This document shows positions 46,968 through 57,039 of a DNA stretch of 64,000 bases, piece by piece (within the stretch, counting starts at the first letter, position 1; each line of letters opens with the position of its first letter). The translations under genes and the position numbers were made by a program. This stretch comes from Neorhizobium petrolearium (GTDB lineage Bacteria; Pseudomonadota; Alphaproteobacteria; Rhizobiales; Rhizobiaceae), in contig NZ_JAGGJW010000006.1 in assembly GCF_017873175.1 (NCBI RefSeq), positions 186,001 through 250,000 of the forward strand, given 5' to 3'. The notes beneath the pieces are model-generated. The model made no database searches, had not been told where the DNA came from, and saw nothing but the letters and a program-made list of their open reading frames with translations.

Positions 46968-49238
46968 ATGCACCTGTTCGCGACCCATTTCGGAACCTAT
47001 GAGGTCGGCTGTGACGCGAACGGGAAACCGCGGCTCCTGCCTTTCCGGCATGATCCCGATCCTTCGGAAATAGGGCTTGGCTATCTCGATCTTGCCGATC
47101 ATCCCGAGCGCATCCGTGCACCCATGGTGCGGCGTTCCTGGTTGGAGAATGGCCCGCTTGCCGGCACGGGCGTTGGTCGGGGCAGGGAGGGATTCGTCGC
47201 GGTAAGCTGGGACGAAGTCGCAAGCCTGATCGCCGATGAATTGCGGCGTGTTCGCTCCACCCACGGGAACCAGGCGATCTTCGGCGGCTCCTACGGTTGG
47301 GCGAGCGCCGGCCGTTTCCATCATGCGCAAAGCCAGCTCAAGCGGCTTCTCAATCTCGCCGGCGGCTTCGCCTCTTCGGTCAACAGCTATTCCTACGGCG
47401 CGGCCGGTGTACTGCTGCCGCATATCCTGGGGAGCGACTATAAGGACGCTTGCGATACATCACCCTCCTGGAGCGACATTGCGGAGAATTGTGAATTGCT
47501 CGTCGGCTTCGGCGGCTTCCGGTTGACCAATGCGCAGGTCGAGGCGGGCGGCACCGGCAGCCACCGTGCAGTCGAATGGCTGCGCCGCTGCCAGGAAAGG
47601 GGCGTTCGCATCGTCGTGTTCAGCCCGGCGGCAAGCGATGCGCCCTTGGGCCCGAATGTCCGGCACGTCCCGATCCGCCCGAACACGGACGCGGCCGTCA
47701 TGCTCGGCATGTGCCACAGGCTGTTGACCGAGGGATTGTTCGATTGCGAGTTCCTGAAGCGCTGCACCACGGGCTTCGGAGAGTTCGAAAGCTATCTGGT
47801 CGGGGAGAGGGACGGCATTGCCAAGGACGCGGCCTGGGCGTCGGCAATTTCCGGCGTACCGGCCGAGACGATCATCGAAATCGCCGAAGACCTGCACGAC
47901 CATCGCAGCCTGATCAACGTTGCCTGGTCGCTGCAACGCGCCCGTTTCGGTGAACAGCCGTTCTGGGCGGCGATCACGCTTGCTTCCATGGCCGGCCATG
48001 TGGGCAGGAAGGGCTGCGGTTTCGCCTTTGGCCTGACCGCTGTCAATGCCGTCGGCCAGCCGGTACGCCGGCTGAAGGGGCCGGCGTTCGAGCAGGGAAT
48101 GAATCCCGTTCGCCATTTCATCCCGGTCGCGCGCATCACCGAGCTTCTTGAAAATCCGGGCGGGCGGATCGACTACGACGGCCAGGCCCTCGAACTGCCC
48201 GATATCCGGCTTGTCTGGTGGGCAGGCGGCAATCCGTTCCATCACCATCAGGACCTCAATCGTCTTGCGGAAGCCTTCCGGCGCCCGGAAACGGTGATCG
48301 TCACCGAGAACATGTGGACTGCGACGGCGAAGATGGCGGACATCGTGCTTCCTTCGGCCTTTCCATTTGAGCGCGATGACGTCGCGGCCTCTTCGCGCGA
48401 CAACTGGCTGGTCTACAGCCGGCGCGTCATGGAACCGCCGGAAGGGGTGCTCGCAGATCATGAGGCTTACTGTCTGATCGCCGATAGGCTCGGCTGCCGC
48501 GAGGCGTTTGATGAAAACCGCTGCGTCGACGACTGGCTGGCACATATCTATGAAGGTTACCGCGAGCGCTATCCCGAACTGCCCGACTTCCAGTCCTTCC
48601 GCTTGCGGGCCTTTGCGGCCCTGGACGAAGGGGAGGAGGCACCGGCGCCCGCCGATCATTTCCGCCGCTTCCGGAACAACCCCGAAGGGTCGCCGCTGAA
48701 GACGCCGAGCGGCCGCATCGAGATCGCCTCCGGCACGATCGGCAAATTCGGCTATCCCGATATCGGCTCGCATCCCGCCTGGAGGGAGCCGGAGGAATGG
48801 CTCGGTGCGCCGCTTGCGTCGCAACACCGGTTCCATCTTCTTTCGCCGCAGCCAGCGCACCGCCTGCATGGGCAGCTTGAATATGGTCCCGCCAGCCAAA
48901 GCGCCAAGCTGAAGGGGTACGAACGGTTCACGTTGAGCGCCGTGGATGCAAGGGGGCTCGCCGTCGAGGATGGCGATCTTTGCGAACTCTACAACGACCG
49001 GGGCCGCACGATCGCAGCCGTGACGATCGACGAGGGCCTGATGCCGGGCGTCGCCGTACTGCCGACCGGCGGCTGGTTCCACCCGAATGGTGACGGCGTC
49101 GATCATGGCGGCAATCCGAATACGCTGACGCCGATCACGGCCGCTTCCCGCCTGTCTCAGGCGACCGCACCGAATTCCTGCCTGGTTTCGATCCGCGCAT
49201 GGCACGGACCGGGATCGGAACAACAGCATGAGGACTGA
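46968..49238 (+). CDS. BisC/DMSO-reductase-family molybdopterin oxidoreductase
   Basis: A 756-aa bis-MGD enzyme. There is no N-terminal Fe-S cysteine motif and no Tat signal, as in cytoplasmic BisC. SYGWASAGRFHH places the Mo-ligand Ser at residue 113. ENMWTATAKMADIVLPSAF and the C-terminal HRLHGQLEYGPASQ are also family features. Relatives reduce S- or N-oxides (biotin sulfoxide, methionine sulfoxide, TMAO). GGAGG precedes ATG 46968. Sulfoxide reduction beside two flavin oxygenases is the main clue to a sulfur substrate. Confidence 0.82.
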   Translation: MHLFATHFGTYEVGCDANGKPRLLPFRHDPDPSEIGLGYLDLADHPERIRAPMVRRSWLENGPLAGTGVGRGREGFVAVSWDEVASLIADELRRVRSTHGNQAIFGGSYGWASAGRFHHAQSQLKRLLNLAGGFASSVNSYSYGAAGVLLPHILGSDYKDACDTSPSWSDIAENCELLVGFGGFRLTNAQVEAGGTGSHRAVEWLRRCQERGVRIVVFSPAASDAPLGPNVRHVPIRPNTDAAVMLGMCHRLLTEGLFDCEFLKRCTTGFGEFESYLVGERDGIAKDAAWASAISGVPAETIIEIAEDLHDHRSLINVAWSLQRARFGEQPFWAAITLASMAGHVGRKGCGFAFGLTAVNAVGQPVRRLKGPAFEQGMNPVRHFIPVARITELLENPGGRIDYDGQALELPDIRLVWWAGGNPFHHHQDLNRLAEAFRRPETVIVTENMWTATAKMADIVLPSAFPFERDDVAASSRDNWLVYSRRVMEPPEGVLADHEAYCLIADRLGCREAFDENRCVDDWLAHIYEGYRERYPELPDFQSFRLRAFAALDEGEEAPAPADHFRRFRNNPEGSPLKTPSGRIEIASGTIGKFGYPDIGSHPAWREPEEWLGAPLASQHRFHLLSPQPAHRLHGQLEYGPASQSAKLKGYERFTLSAVDARGLAVEDGDLCELYNDRGRTIAAVTIDEGLMPGVAVLPTGGWFHPNGDGVDHGGNPNTLTPITAASRLSQATAPNSCLVSIRAWHGPGSEQQHED

Positions 49239-49242
49239 ATGC

Positions 49243-49734
49243 ATGGATCAGATTGATATCCTGTCGGGGATAAAGCCGGGTTCCGAACTGTACCGGATCC
49301 GCCGTAAGCGGCCGGACTATGTGGAAGGGACGGAACTGTGCCGTCAGACGGTGCTGGAGCCCGGCCACGGATTCGGCATCGGCCATGCCATGCGCGCAGC
49401 ACTCGCCGCTCGCATGGCGCGGCTGATCGGCCGGAATGATCTGGCGCGGACCTACGACCTGATGGTGGAGGAGGCCGGTGGCGACGAGACGCTGGCGGCG
49501 ATCGCTTCCGCCGCCGGACTTCCGGCGGATGCGGATATCTTCACACAGGCGCTTGTCCGCCATGCCGATCTCGTCACCAAAACGCCGCGTAACAACACCA
49601 GGGCCGATATCGAGCGTCTCGAAGCCGCCGGACTTTCGAACCCGCAGATTATCGCGCTCTCCGAGCTGATCGCCTTCGTCAATTTCGAGGCGCGGGTGAT
49701 CGTCGCCCTGGAAGCGTTGGAGCCGGTGGCATGA
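49243..49734 (+). CDS. CMD-domain protein, Avi_7170 family
   Basis: A 163-aa protein of the carboxymuconolactone-decarboxylase-like type without a Cys pair. It matches my memory of the Avi_7170 family from A. vitis, which always occurs with the Avi_7169 family encoded next. ATG 49243 has AGGA upstream; ATG 49228 would overlap the molybdoenzyme. Its function is not known; partner genes in other species include peptide-type ABC importers and a flavin monooxygenase. Confidence 0.75.
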   Translation: MDQIDILSGIKPGSELYRIRRKRPDYVEGTELCRQTVLEPGHGFGIGHAMRAALAARMARLIGRNDLARTYDLMVEEAGGDETLAAIASAAGLPADADIFTQALVRHADLVTKTPRNNTRADIERLEAAGLSNPQIIALSELIAFVNFEARVIVALEALEPVA

Positions 49735-50309
49735 GTGCGTCGCGTTTCAAGGTCAAGGCGCTCGCCTGGGCGCCCTATATCGAGCCGGTCGATGTGGCGA
49801 CCGCCACGCAGGAGCAGCTTGCGGCCATGCAGGTGACGCCTTCCAACACCAAGGTGTCGCCCTACGTGCGCACGCTCGCGCACGACCCGGAATCCTATGT
49901 GGCACGGACGAAACTCTTCAATGCCATCATGTACGCCAAGGGAGGACTCGACCGGGCCGAACGGGAACTCGGCGCACTGGTCGCTTCCGCCGTCAACCGC
50001 TGCGTCTATTGCGCCTCCGTTCACGCGCGCCGCTACGTGGAGCTTTCCGACCGTTCCGACGTGGTCGAGGAAATCTACATGCGCGGACTCGACGGTCCGT
50101 TCGAACCGAAGATCCAGGCAATCGTCGATTTCTGCAGGACGCTGTCGGAGACGCCCTCGCATGTCGGCCAGGATCAGGTGCAGGCGCTACGCGACCACGG
50201 CCTCTCGAAAGCCGAGATCGTTGACCTCATCCATTCCGCAGCGATCTTCGGCTGGGCCAACCGCCTGATGCACACGCTTGGCCATTCCACGCCGGTTGAC
50301 GGCCGATAA
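49731..50309 (+). CDS. Alkylhydroperoxidase-domain protein, Avi_7169 family
   Basis: A 192-aa AhpD-like protein with redox motif RCVYCASVHARR (C-x-x-C-x3-H), as in AhpD peroxidases. It overlaps the previous CMD gene by ATGA. Likely removes peroxide or quinone by-products of the flavin enzymes, or uses the Cys pair in the main reaction; not established. Confidence 0.78.
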   Translation: MSASRFKVKALAWAPYIEPVDVATATQEQLAAMQVTPSNTKVSPYVRTLAHDPESYVARTKLFNAIMYAKGGLDRAERELGALVASAVNRCVYCASVHARRYVELSDRSDVVEEIYMRGLDGPFEPKIQAIVDFCRTLSETPSHVGQDQVQALRDHGLSKAEIVDLIHSAAIFGWANRLMHTLGHSTPVDGR

Positions 50310-50328
50310 CTTGAACAAGGAGAGTACC

Positions 50329-50715
50329 ATGAACGCCATATCGACCGAAAATGCTCCAGCCGCGATCGGGCCCTATTCGCAGGCTGTCCGGCATGGAGAT
50401 CTGCTGTTCGTCTCGGGGCAGCTTCCGATCGATCCGTCGACCGGTAATTTCAATTCTGACGATGCCGTCGAGCAGATGAAGCAATGCCTGAAGAATATTG
50501 CAGCGATTGCCGAAGCGGCCGGCACCGATCTGTCGAAGACGATCAAGACCACGATCCTGCTGACCGACCTTTCCGGATTTGCGGCGATCAACGAGGCCTA
50601 TGGCGCCGCGTTCTCCGCGCCCTATCCGGCGCGTGCGACCTTCGAGGTCTCGGCCCTGCCGAAGGGCGCCAAGGTCGAGGTCGAAGCCGTCATCGCCATT
50701 CCTGCAAAGGCCTGA
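50329..50715 (+). CDS. RidA-family reactive-intermediate deaminase
   Basis: A 128-aa protein with APAAIGPYSQAVRHGDLLFVSGQ at the front and ARATFEVSALPKGAKVEVE near the end, the conserved Arg/Glu region. RidA hydrolyses enamine/imine forms of 2-aminoacrylate, made when PLP enzymes eliminate sulfur from cysteine. AGGAGAG precedes ATG 50329. Its neighbour is such a PLP enzyme, a meaningful pairing. Confidence 0.9.
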   Translation: MNAISTENAPAAIGPYSQAVRHGDLLFVSGQLPIDPSTGNFNSDDAVEQMKQCLKNIAAIAEAAGTDLSKTIKTTILLTDLSGFAAINEAYGAAFSAPYPARATFEVSALPKGAKVEVEAVIAIPAKA

Positions 50716-50718
50716 CCC

Positions 50719-51861
50719 ATGTCGGAGACGCAATCCTGCCCGTCCTGCCCGCCGGTGATGCGGTTGCCCGAAAGCGAGGATCGCGACTGGGCGCGGCACG
50801 CGATCGGGATATTGCAGGGCGATGGCCGCCGCTCGGCCGACACCCATCTGGTCAACCCGGTCTTCAAGGGTTTGAAGGGCATCTCGATCTACCTGAAGGA
50901 TGAGTCGACCCATCCGACCGGCAGCCTGAAACACCGGCTCGCCCGTTCGCTCTTCCTCTATGGCATCTGCAATGGCCGGATCCGGAAGGGCACGACGCTG
51001 GTGGAAGCCTCGTCCGGCTCGACCGCGGTCAGTGAGGCCTATTTCGCGCATCTTCTCGAACTCCCCTTTATCGCGGTGATGCCGCGCTCGACGAGCCGCC
51101 AGAAGATCGAGGCGATCGAGCGCTTCGGCGGGCGCTGCCATTTCGTCGAAAGCCCCGGCGAGGTCTATCACGTCGCCCAGCGCCTGGCTGAGGAGGCAGG
51201 GGGCTACTATCTCGACCAGTTCACCTATGCGGAGCGGGCGACCGACTGGCGCGGCAACAACAACATCGCCGAGAGTATCTTCGAGCAGATGCAGGCGGAG
51301 CGTCATCCACAGCCGGCCTGGGTGGTGATGAGTGCTGGCACCGGTGGCACCTCGGCGACGATTGGACGCTATATCCGCTACCGGAACTTCCCGACGAGGC
51401 TTTGCGTCGTGGATGTCGAATATTCCGCCTTCTACGATGCGTATTGCTCCGGCGACGTGAACGTTACCTGCGAGAGGCCCTCGCGCATCGAGGGGATCGG
51501 ACGGCCGCGGGTCGAACCGTCCTTCATTCCGGGCGTCATCGACCACATGATCAAGATCCCGGATGCGGCGTCGATTGCGGCCATGCACGTCCTGTCGGAG
51601 CGGCTGTTCCGGCGGGTTGGTGGTTCGACCGGCACCAATTTCTTCGGGTTGTGCTGGATCGCGGGCTGCATGATGGCGGCCGGGGAGGAAGGCTCGCTGG
51701 TCTCGCTGATCTGCGACAGCGGCGACCGCTACACTTCCACCTACTACAACCCCGACTGGCTGAAGGAAAACGGCATCGACATCGAGCCGCACAGGCAGAT
51801 GATCGAGACCTTCCTCGATACCGGAAAATTCGATCCGCTTATTCTCAAGGATACGCGATAG
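50719..51861 (+). CDS. Cds1-like PLP-dependent cysteine desulfhydrase
   Basis: A 380-aa PLP enzyme of the cysteine-synthase fold. The PLP Lys lies in [13 protein letters not shown], with substrate loop [13 protein letters not shown] and phosphate loop [12 protein letters not shown]. The overall pattern matches the Cds1 L-cysteine desulfhydrase group, which releases sulfide, ammonia and pyruvate. An S-substituted cysteine or sulfoxide lyase is the main alternative. It starts three bases after ridA. Confidence 0.78.
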   Translation: MSETQSCPSCPPVMRLPESEDRDWARHAIGILQGDGRRSADTHLVNPVFKGLKGISIYLKDESTHPTGSLKHRLARSLFLYGICNGRIRKGTTLVEASSGSTAVSEAYFAHLLELPFIAVMPRSTSRQKIEAIERFGGRCHFVESPGEVYHVAQRLAEEAGGYYLDQFTYAERATDWRGNNNIAESIFEQMQAERHPQPAWVVMSAGTGGTSATIGRYIRYRNFPTRLCVVDVEYSAFYDAYCSGDVNVTCERPSRIEGIGRPRVEPSFIPGVIDHMIKIPDAASIAAMHVLSERLFRRVGGSTGTNFFGLCWIAGCMMAAGEEGSLVSLICDSGDRYTSTYYNPDWLKENGIDIEPHRQMIETFLDTGKFDPLILKDTR

Positions 51862-51938
51862 AGGAAAGTCCGTTCCTTGCGAATAAGAATAAGTGAATGA
51901 AAAATAATAATATTTTTGAAACCAGAAGGAGACGGAAC

Positions 51939-53441
51939 ATGGATAGGAAACTGATATCTGCGGCGGTCGCCGCCTTTTCGCTGAGCGCCCTGATGTCGAC
52001 CACGGCGCTGGCCGAGGGCAAGACGCTGACGATCGGCATCACCAATACGATCAACACTTTCGATCCGCACATGACGGCGTCGGTCGGCACCGACCTGAGC
52101 CTGCTCAGCCATATCTATCCGTCGCTCGTGCTGCGCGCGCCGGACATGAAGATCGTGCCCTCGCTGGCCACCGAATGGAAGAGCGTCGATGACCTGACCT
52201 GGCGGATCACGCTGCGTTCCGACGCGACGTTCAACGATGGGGAGAAGATCGATGCGGAAGCGGTGAAGTGGAATTTCGACCGCGTCCGCGACCCGGCGCT
52301 CAACGCCCGCATCAAGGCGTGGTTTGCGCTGATCTCCGACGTCAAGGTCGTCAGCCCGACGGAGCTGGAGATCAAGACCAGCGCGCCCTATCCGGCGATG
52401 ATCGAGCAGCTCTCGATGTTCTTCCTGCTTCCGCCGAAATGGGCGGTGGCGCACAAACCGGCAACCGAGACGGCGTCGGGAGGTCCTTACGTGCTGAGTT
52501 CCGTCAAGCCGGGCGAAAGCTTCACGCTTGATGCCAATCCGAAATACTGGGGCGGGAAGCCTGACTTCGACCAGGTTGTCATCCGCGTCATCCCCGAACC
52601 GGCGAGCCGCGTCGCGGCCCTTCTTGCCGGTGAAGTCGATTTCGTGAACTCTATCCCCACCACCGAAATCCAGCGCATCAAGGACAATGGCAGCGCCCAG
52701 GCCGGCGCCGTGCCGAGCACACGCACCGTATTCATCAAGTTCAACACGACAAAGCCGCCGCTCGACAACAAACTGTTCCGCCAGGCCCTCAACTATGCGG
52801 TCGACAAGGAAGGTATCGTCAAGGCCATCTTCAACGACCAGGCCGAGATCGCCCGCTGCGAGGTGATGTCGAAGACATATTTCGGCTTCAACCCTGATCT
52901 GAAACCTTATCCCTATGACCCGGACAAGGCCGCCGAACTGCTGGAGCAGGCGGGCGGCGCCCCTTCCGAACCGATCGAGTTCGACGTTCCGAGCGGAACC
53001 TATCTCAATGGCGGGGAAGTGGTGCAGGCCGTCGCAAGCCAGCTCGAGGAGATCGGCGTCAAGACAAAGATCGTCGAGATGCAGTTCAGCGCCTACATGG
53101 ACAAGTATCTGAAGACGAAGCAGCTTGCCCCTTTGAGCCTGCTCAGCCAGGCCTGGCCGACGATCGACGCCGACGGTCTCCTGACCTTGTTCGCACCGGG
53201 CAACATCTACGCCTATTGGGACAATGCCGATTTCGGCAAGGCACTGGCGGATGGCCGTTCGACCATGGACAAGCCCAAACGCCAGGAGGCCTACAAGAAG
53301 GCGACCGAGGTGATGTGCGACGAGGCGCCCGCGCTTTTCCTCTACACGCAGCCGGCAACCTTCGGGCTTTCCAAGCGCATCACCTGGACGCCGCGCGGCG
53401 ACGACTGGGTCCGCGCCTTCGACATGAAGCCTGCCAATTGA
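51939..53441 (+). CDS. Peptide/nickel-type ABC substrate-binding protein
   Basis: A 500-aa periplasmic receptor (SBP_bac_5 type) with signal peptide residues 1-27 (VAAFSLSALMSTTALAEG). LTIGITNTINTFDPHMT is the usual opening. GGAG precedes ATG 51939. It is the receptor of the DppBCDF genes further upstream and lies at the end of the same cluster. The ligand is a peptide or peptide-like conjugate. Confidence 0.87.
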   Translation: MDRKLISAAVAAFSLSALMSTTALAEGKTLTIGITNTINTFDPHMTASVGTDLSLLSHIYPSLVLRAPDMKIVPSLATEWKSVDDLTWRITLRSDATFNDGEKIDAEAVKWNFDRVRDPALNARIKAWFALISDVKVVSPTELEIKTSAPYPAMIEQLSMFFLLPPKWAVAHKPATETASGGPYVLSSVKPGESFTLDANPKYWGGKPDFDQVVIRVIPEPASRVAALLAGEVDFVNSIPTTEIQRIKDNGSAQAGAVPSTRTVFIKFNTTKPPLDNKLFRQALNYAVDKEGIVKAIFNDQAEIARCEVMSKTYFGFNPDLKPYPYDPDKAAELLEQAGGAPSEPIEFDVPSGTYLNGGEVVQAVASQLEEIGVKTKIVEMQFSAYMDKYLKTKQLAPLSLLSQAWPTIDADGLLTLFAPGNIYAYWDNADFGKALADGRSTMDKPKRQEAYKKATEVMCDEAPALFLYTQPATFGLSKRITWTPRGDDWVRAFDMKPAN

Positions 53442-53498
53442 TGATCCCGCATCCCGCGCTCCTATGGCGCGGGATGCCTACCAGATCGAGGACAATCC

Positions 53499-54341
53499 AT
53501 GCCGACAGTGACCCTGAACAACGCCGCCTTCGTTTACGACGATATCGGCGATCCGGATGCGGAAACCATCATCGCGCTACATGGGGGAAGGGGCATCGGC
53601 GACCGCCGCGGCGAATTCAACGCCTACAAGCCGCTGTCGGATAAGTATCGCCTGATTGCCTACGACCAGCGCGGATGCGGCGAGACCAGCATGACGCCGC
53701 CCTATACGTTCGAGCAATTGGCGGATGACGTCGAAGCCTTTCGCGTGAACCTGTGCGGCGGCCGCAAGATCATCCTGGAGGGAGGTTCTTTCGGCGGCAT
53801 GATCGCACTGACCTATGCCGTCAAATATGGGCATAACCTTTCCCGGCTGATCCTGCGCGGCACGGCGGCGAGCTATCATCACGAGAACGACGCGATGGTG
53901 GTGTTCAAGGAGCGTCTCCACAAGGCGACGAGCGCCTCGCTGTCGATGCTCGACAAGATGTTTTCCGACAAGGTGAAGGACGATACGGAGCTTCGTCTCA
54001 TCTGGCTCGCCCTGCAGCCGCTCTATTATGAGAAGTTCGATCCGGATGCCGCGCTGGAACGGACCCGCACCATGCACCTGCATGCGGAAACTCATAATGC
54101 GCTCTTCAAGGAACGGCTCTACGACCTGCGTGATCGCCTCAAGGACATCCCTGTGCCGACGCTGGTTATCTGCGGTGCGGAAGACTGGATCTGCCCTCCC
54201 AACCATTCCCGGTTGATCGCCGAGCGGACCCCCAGGGGCGAGCTTCTCGAAGTGCCGGGGGCGAACCATGCGGTGCATGCTGAGGCAAATGGCGTTGTCG
54301 TTGCGGCAATACGGGAGTTTCTAGAACGGACCGCAGCCTGA
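53499..54341 (+). CDS. Alpha/beta hydrolase, proline-iminopeptidase-like
   Basis: A 280-aa hydrolase. Oxyanion LHGGRG, nucleophile elbow GGSFGG, acid CGAEDWICPP and catalytic His GANHAVH are all present. YDQRGCGETS is typical of the S33 proline iminopeptidase branch. It follows the binding protein and likely processes an imported peptide or ester. About 200 bases without a gene follow before the second ars operon. Confidence 0.82.
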   Translation: MPTVTLNNAAFVYDDIGDPDAETIIALHGGRGIGDRRGEFNAYKPLSDKYRLIAYDQRGCGETSMTPPYTFEQLADDVEAFRVNLCGGRKIILEGGSFGGMIALTYAVKYGHNLSRLILRGTAASYHHENDAMVVFKERLHKATSASLSMLDKMFSDKVKDDTELRLIWLALQPLYYEKFDPDAALERTRTMHLHAETHNALFKERLYDLRDRLKDIPVPTLVICGAEDWICPPNHSRLIAERTPRGELLEVPGANHAVHAEANGVVVAAIREFLERTAA

Positions 54342-54504
54342 AGGGGGCAAGTTGATGGCCTCCCATCCATGGTGTGAAGCGGCAAGCGGCGGTATCGCCG
54401 CCAGCTGCGACCTTACTCAGGATCGCCTACATCATGTCAGCTGAGAGACGACGAAGTTAAAACTGGACAGAAGCGAGCTCCGCACCGCTCTTGACGATAT
54501 TCCA

Positions 54505-54537
54505 TTGACTTTATCCATATATCGAGTAATCTGGATA
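54505..54537 (+). promoter_or_regulatory. arsR promoter with inverted-repeat operator, second ars locus
   Basis: TTGACT (54505-54510) and TAATCT (54527-54532) with 16 bases between form a promoter. TATCCA (54512-54517) and TGGATA (54532-54537) are perfect inverted copies overlapping it, so bound ArsR would block transcription. The transcript would begin at or next to ATG 54539. Confidence 0.6.
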
Positions 54538-54538
54538 C

Positions 54539-54892
54539 ATGGAACAGGAAAAAGCCATTCTCGCTCTTGCGGCGCTGGCCCAGCCGACGCGGCTTCAGGC
54601 CTTCAATCTGCTCGTTCAGCACGAACCGGTTGGGATTCCTGCCGGCGACGTCGCGAAAATGCTGGCCGTGCCGCAGAACACCATGTCCTCGCATCTGAGC
54701 GTCCTTGCCCGTGCGGGCCTCATCCATGCCGAGCGAAGGAGCCGGTTGATGGTCTACAGGGCCGACATCGCCGCGCTGCGCGATCTGACCTTGTACCTTG
54801 TCAAGGACTGCTGCGGCGGCAGGGCTGAACTCTGCGAACCGCTGATTGCCGAACTTTCCCCCTGTTGCCCTCCGCAGAAGGTGTCATCATGA
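54539..54892 (+). CDS. arsR: ArsR-family arsenic repressor, second ars locus
   Basis: A 117-aa winged-helix repressor: LAALAQPTRLQAFNLLVQHE, then recognition helix NTMSSHLSVLARAGLI. C-terminal cysteines (KDCCGGRAELC, SPCC) are placed to bind As(III), releasing DNA. It differs clearly from the first ArsR. Its stop overlaps arsC by ATGA. Confidence 0.9.
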   Translation: MEQEKAILALAALAQPTRLQAFNLLVQHEPVGIPAGDVAKMLAVPQNTMSSHLSVLARAGLIHAERRSRLMVYRADIAALRDLTLYLVKDCCGGRAELCEPLIAELSPCCPPQKVSS

Positions 54893-55416
54893 CCAAGACC
54901 ACATTCAACGTGCTTTTCCTTTGCACCGGAAACTCCGCCCGTTCGATCATCGCTGAAAGCATCCTGAAGAAGGATGGTGCGGGAAAGTTCAACGCGTACT
55001 CGGCAGGAAGCTATCCGAAGGGGCAGGTTCACCCGCTCGCAATCGAGACGCTTCAGGGGCATGGCTATCCGATCGAAGGCCTTCGCTCCAAGAGCTGGGA
55101 TGAATTCGCAGCCCCCGGTGCGCCGGAACTCGATTTCGTCTTCACCGTCTGCGACAACGCTGCAGGCGAGGCGTGCCCGGTATGGCCTGGCCAGCCGATG
55201 ACCGCTCATTGGGGGCTCGAAGATCCGGCCGCCGTGGAAGGGACGGAGGCGGAAAAGCGCGTCGCCTTCGGCCAGACCCTCCGTTACATGAAACTCCGTA
55301 TCGCAGCCTTTGCCGCGCTTCCGGTCGAGAGCCTGGAGCGCATGAGCCTGAGCACGAAGCTCCGCGAGATCGGCCAGATGGAAGGCTCCACGTCGAAGAG
55401 AGCTGACGTCGCATGA
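54889..55416 (+). CDS. arsC: Arsenate reductase, low-molecular-weight phosphatase type
   Basis: A 175-aa reductase with the P-loop LCTGNSARS (C-x5-R) that binds arsenate, and further Cys in VCDNAAGEACP that relay electrons. It converts As(V) to As(III) for export by Acr3. Start ATG 54889 overlaps arsR. Ends in ATGA overlap with a second, unrelated arsC. Confidence 0.88.
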   Translation: MTKTTFNVLFLCTGNSARSIIAESILKKDGAGKFNAYSAGSYPKGQVHPLAIETLQGHGYPIEGLRSKSWDEFAAPGAPELDFVFTVCDNAAGEACPVWPGQPMTAHWGLEDPAAVEGTEAEKRVAFGQTLRYMKLRIAAFAALPVESLERMSLSTKLREIGQMEGSTSKRADVA

Positions 55417-55847
55417 CCGAACCGATCGACATCGTCATCTATCACAACCCTGATTGCGGGACGTCACGAAACACACTCGCAATGATCCGGAACGCCGGCA
55501 TCGAACCGCACGTCGTCGAATATCTGAAGACGCCGCCGAGCCGGGCATTGCTGATGCAGTTGATCGCGCGAATGGGGATCCCTGTCCGTAATCTTCTGCG
55601 CGAAAAGGGCACACCTTACGCCGAACTGGGGCTCCAGGATGAAACCCTGACCGACGAGCAACTCCTCGACGCGATGATGGAGCATCCCATCCTGATCAAC
55701 CGCCCGATCGTGGTATCGCCGATGGGCGTCAAGCTCTGCCGTCCTTCGGAAGCGGTGCTGGACATTCTTCCGATGCCTCAAAAGGGGGCATTTTCCAAGG
55801 AGGACGGCGAAGCTGTCATCGACGCGGAAGGCCGCAGGGCTTCCTGA
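55413..55847 (+). CDS. arsC: Arsenate reductase, glutaredoxin-coupled type
   Basis: A 144-aa thioredoxin-fold reductase with [12 protein letters not shown], where the single Cys attacks arsenate, and RPIVVSPMG near residue 95. It uses glutathione and glutaredoxin, unlike the preceding ArsC. The tandem of both types in one operon gives two routes to As(III). Confidence 0.92.
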   Translation: MTEPIDIVIYHNPDCGTSRNTLAMIRNAGIEPHVVEYLKTPPSRALLMQLIARMGIPVRNLLREKGTPYAELGLQDETLTDEQLLDAMMEHPILINRPIVVSPMGVKLCRPSEAVLDILPMPQKGAFSKEDGEAVIDAEGRRAS

Positions 55848-55896
55848 CCCGGCTCCCGCCGCCGTCACCCCGCACGTTTCACAAAGAGGCTTTGCC

Positions 55897-56970
55897 ATGC
55901 AGCCCGCTCGCCCTACGCTACGTCTTTCCTTCCTCGACCGCTATCTGACGGTCTGGATATTCGCCGCCATGGCTCTCGGGCTGATCCTCGGCACGGTGTT
56001 CGAAGGCCTGCCAGCCTGGCTGAACAGCATGTCCATGGGCACGACCAATATTCCGATCGCGATCGGCCTTATCCTGATGATGTATCCGCCGCTCGCAAAG
56101 GTTCGATATGAGGAACTGCACCAGATCTTTGCCGACAAGCGGATCCTGCTTCTTTCGCTCGTCCAGAACTGGATCATCGGTCCGGTCCTCATGTTCATTT
56201 TGGCCGTGGTGTTCCTGCGCGGCTACCCGGAATACATGACCGGACTGATCCTGATCGGTCTTGCGCGCTGCATCGCCATGGTGCTCGTCTGGAACCAGCT
56301 CGCGCGCGGCAACAACCAGTATGTCGCGGGTCTGGTCGCCTTTAATTCTATCTTCCAGATCCTGTTCTTCAGCGTCTACGCGTGGTTCTTCCTCTCTTTC
56401 CTTCCGCCATTGTTCGGATTGGAGGGCAGCGTGATCGACGTCTCGTTCTGGACGATCGCAGAAGCCGTCCTCATCTATCTCGGCATCCCTTTCCTGGCGG
56501 GGTACCTGTCGAGACGCATCCTGACAGCTGTCAGGGGCCGGGAGTGGTACGAGAAGGCGTTCCTTCCGAAGATCAGCCCGATCACGCTGGCCGCGCTTCT
56601 TTTCACGATCGTAGCGATGTTCAGCCTGAAAGGCGGTGACGTGGTCCGGCTGCCGTTCGACGTCGCGCTGATCGCCATCCCGCTGACCATCTATTTTCTG
56701 GTCATGTTCACGGTCAGCTTCTTCATGGCGAAGACGATCAATACGGATTACCCGCGGACCACCGCAGTCGCATTCACCGCAGCCGGAAACAACTTCGAAC
56801 TGGCGATCGCCGTCGCCATCGCGGCCTTCGGTCTCGCGTCGCCGGTGGCCTTCGCCGCTGTTATCGGTCCACTGGTGGAAGTGCCGGTCCTGATCATCCT
56901 CGTTCAGTTCGCGCTCTGGTTGGGCAGGCGCTACTACGGCTCTCAGATGGATCGTGTCCCCGCCGAGTGA
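55897..56970 (+). CDS. acr3: Acr3-type arsenite efflux permease
   Basis: A 357-aa inner-membrane pump with ten likely helices. [15 protein letters not shown] holds the conserved fourth-helix Cys needed for arsenite export. Last gene of arsR-arsC-arsC-acr3. In rhizobia arsH often follows; here an unrelated gene does. Confidence 0.92.
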   Translation: MQPARPTLRLSFLDRYLTVWIFAAMALGLILGTVFEGLPAWLNSMSMGTTNIPIAIGLILMMYPPLAKVRYEELHQIFADKRILLLSLVQNWIIGPVLMFILAVVFLRGYPEYMTGLILIGLARCIAMVLVWNQLARGNNQYVAGLVAFNSIFQILFFSVYAWFFLSFLPPLFGLEGSVIDVSFWTIAEAVLIYLGIPFLAGYLSRRILTAVRGREWYEKAFLPKISPITLAALLFTIVAMFSLKGGDVVRLPFDVALIAIPLTIYFLVMFTVSFFMAKTINTDYPRTTAVAFTAAGNNFELAIAVAIAAFGLASPVAFAAVIGPLVEVPVLIILVQFALWLGRRYYGSQMDRVPAE

Positions 56971-57039
56971 CATCGTGGCATTCAGGCGGGACCTCTGCAT
57001 TCGATTGACAAGGGCGGGCAAAATTCTCACCATCCCGAC

